DNA of 5,529 bases from an uncultured Ruminococcus sp. Lineage in GTDB: Bacteria > Bacillota > Clostridia > Oscillospirales > Ruminococcaceae. The notes below the pieces were generated by a model. It was not told the origin of the DNA, ran no database searches, and saw nothing but the letters and a program-made list of their open reading frames with translations. Below, in pieces: positions 5,376 through 5,529 of this stretch; the stretch's first letter is position 1; every line of letters starts with the position of its first letter. Position numbers and translations under genes: made by a program. The stretch covers positions 1-5,529 of the forward strand of contig CABQIF010000131.1 of assembly GCA_902464115.1 (NCBI GenBank), written 5' to 3'.

Positions 5376-5500
5376 GGCGGTGCGGTCTTGTTCGCCCCGC
5401 CTCGAAAAGCTCTCGCTTTTCTCACCACCCCCTCCGTGTGCCAAAAGCATGGCACGGGGATTTCGCTGCCTGCTGGCAGCGATCAGGGCTACTCGCCCTG
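5376..5500. repeat. Run of five consecutive short hairpins in element copy 3
   Basis: Stems in order: GGCGG/CCGCC (5376-5401), GAAAAGC/GCTTTTC with TCTC loop (5404-5421; GAGA on the - strand), GTGCC/GGCAC (5438-5455), CGCTGCC/GGCAGCG with TGCT loop (5464-5481) and CAGGGC/GCCCTG (5484-5500). The stems share no sequence with one another, so this is a structural series rather than a tandem repeat. Confidence 0.65.
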
Positions 5501-5529
5501 AACCTCGCCAACATTTTTAAAAAATTGTT

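Larger units (their letters stand above)
5014..5529 (+). repeat. Hairpin-rich intergenic element, copy 3 (right end cut by window)
   Basis: It opens with CGAGCC and the terminal repeat AGCCGCAGGCAA (5016-5027), 43 nt after the tmcAL terminator. There follow GCAGCA/TGCTGC around T6A5 (5045-5068), GTGGGC/GCCCAC with GAGTA loop (5075-5091), ATTTGC/GCAAAT with GAA loop (5092-5106), an extra 107-bp segment (5118-5224), and the invariant bulged hairpin (5235-5265). A large palindrome (5318-5346) follows. The right part then carries inverted counterparts of the left-hand modules: CAGGGC/GCCCTG with the loop GAGTA on the - strand (5484-5500), and CCAACA with the T/A core (5508 to the edge). By comparison with 1-57, the terminal repeat should lie 30-40 nt beyond the window. 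No gene is credible inside. Confidence 0.78.

Noticed and set aside
4871..5455. Long - strand open frame (194 codons) with a second similar one at 2294-3028.
   Set aside because: Both run antisense through genes (tmcAL, rsmG) and through repeat copies; the resemblance again follows from the repeat. No start signal or recognisable domain.

Overview
The window looks like a chromosomal segment of a low-to-mid GC Firmicute (Bacillota), most likely a gut clostridium of the Ruminococcus/Oscillospiraceae kind. The evidence is strong AGGAGG-type ribosome binding sites, the mnmG-rsmG gene pair, and a TmcAL-type protein, which is a Firmicute enzyme. The family-level placement is an impression from protein style and from the intergenic repeats, not a proof.

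Layout. 1-57 is the end of a repeat element that runs out of the window to the left. 58-225 is the leader of mnmG. mnmG (226-2112) and rsmG (2109-2816) overlap by 4 bases and form one translationally coupled operon. 2855-3391 is a complete, hairpin-packed repeat element with 12-bp terminal inverted repeats. 3392-3683 holds a near-perfect parS site, a good sigma-A-type promoter and the leader of tmcAL. tmcAL (3684-4934) ends in a clean intrinsic terminator (4936-4970). 5014-5529 is another, almost complete copy of the repeat element, cut by the window end. All three genes are on the + strand; I see no convincing gene on the - strand.

How the genes fit together. All three proteins act on the decoding apparatus. 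MnmG (with MnmE, not in the window) modifies the wobble uridine U34 of several tRNAs. TmcAL acetylates the wobble cytidine C34 of elongator tRNA-Met. RsmG methylates G527 of 16S rRNA, near the decoding centre. In many Firmicutes mnmG-rsmG sits beside the chromosome-partition genes near oriC. Those genes are not seen here, but two parS-like 16-mers (3038-3053, 3439-3454) lie just downstream of rsmG, which suggests an origin-proximal position.

Most unusual content. The three intergenic spaces carry copies of one repeat family of roughly 540-560 bp. It has inverted AGCCGCAGGCAA ends and chains of short hairpins. Between copies, stems change by compensatory substitutions while loops (T6A5, GAGTA) stay constant, so the structure appears to be selected. 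One hairpin segment of 34 nt is identical in two copies. This is the best candidate in the window for an undescribed element: a non-autonomous mobile or mosaic palindromic element, or a structured RNA. Open reading frames inside it are by-products of the repeat.
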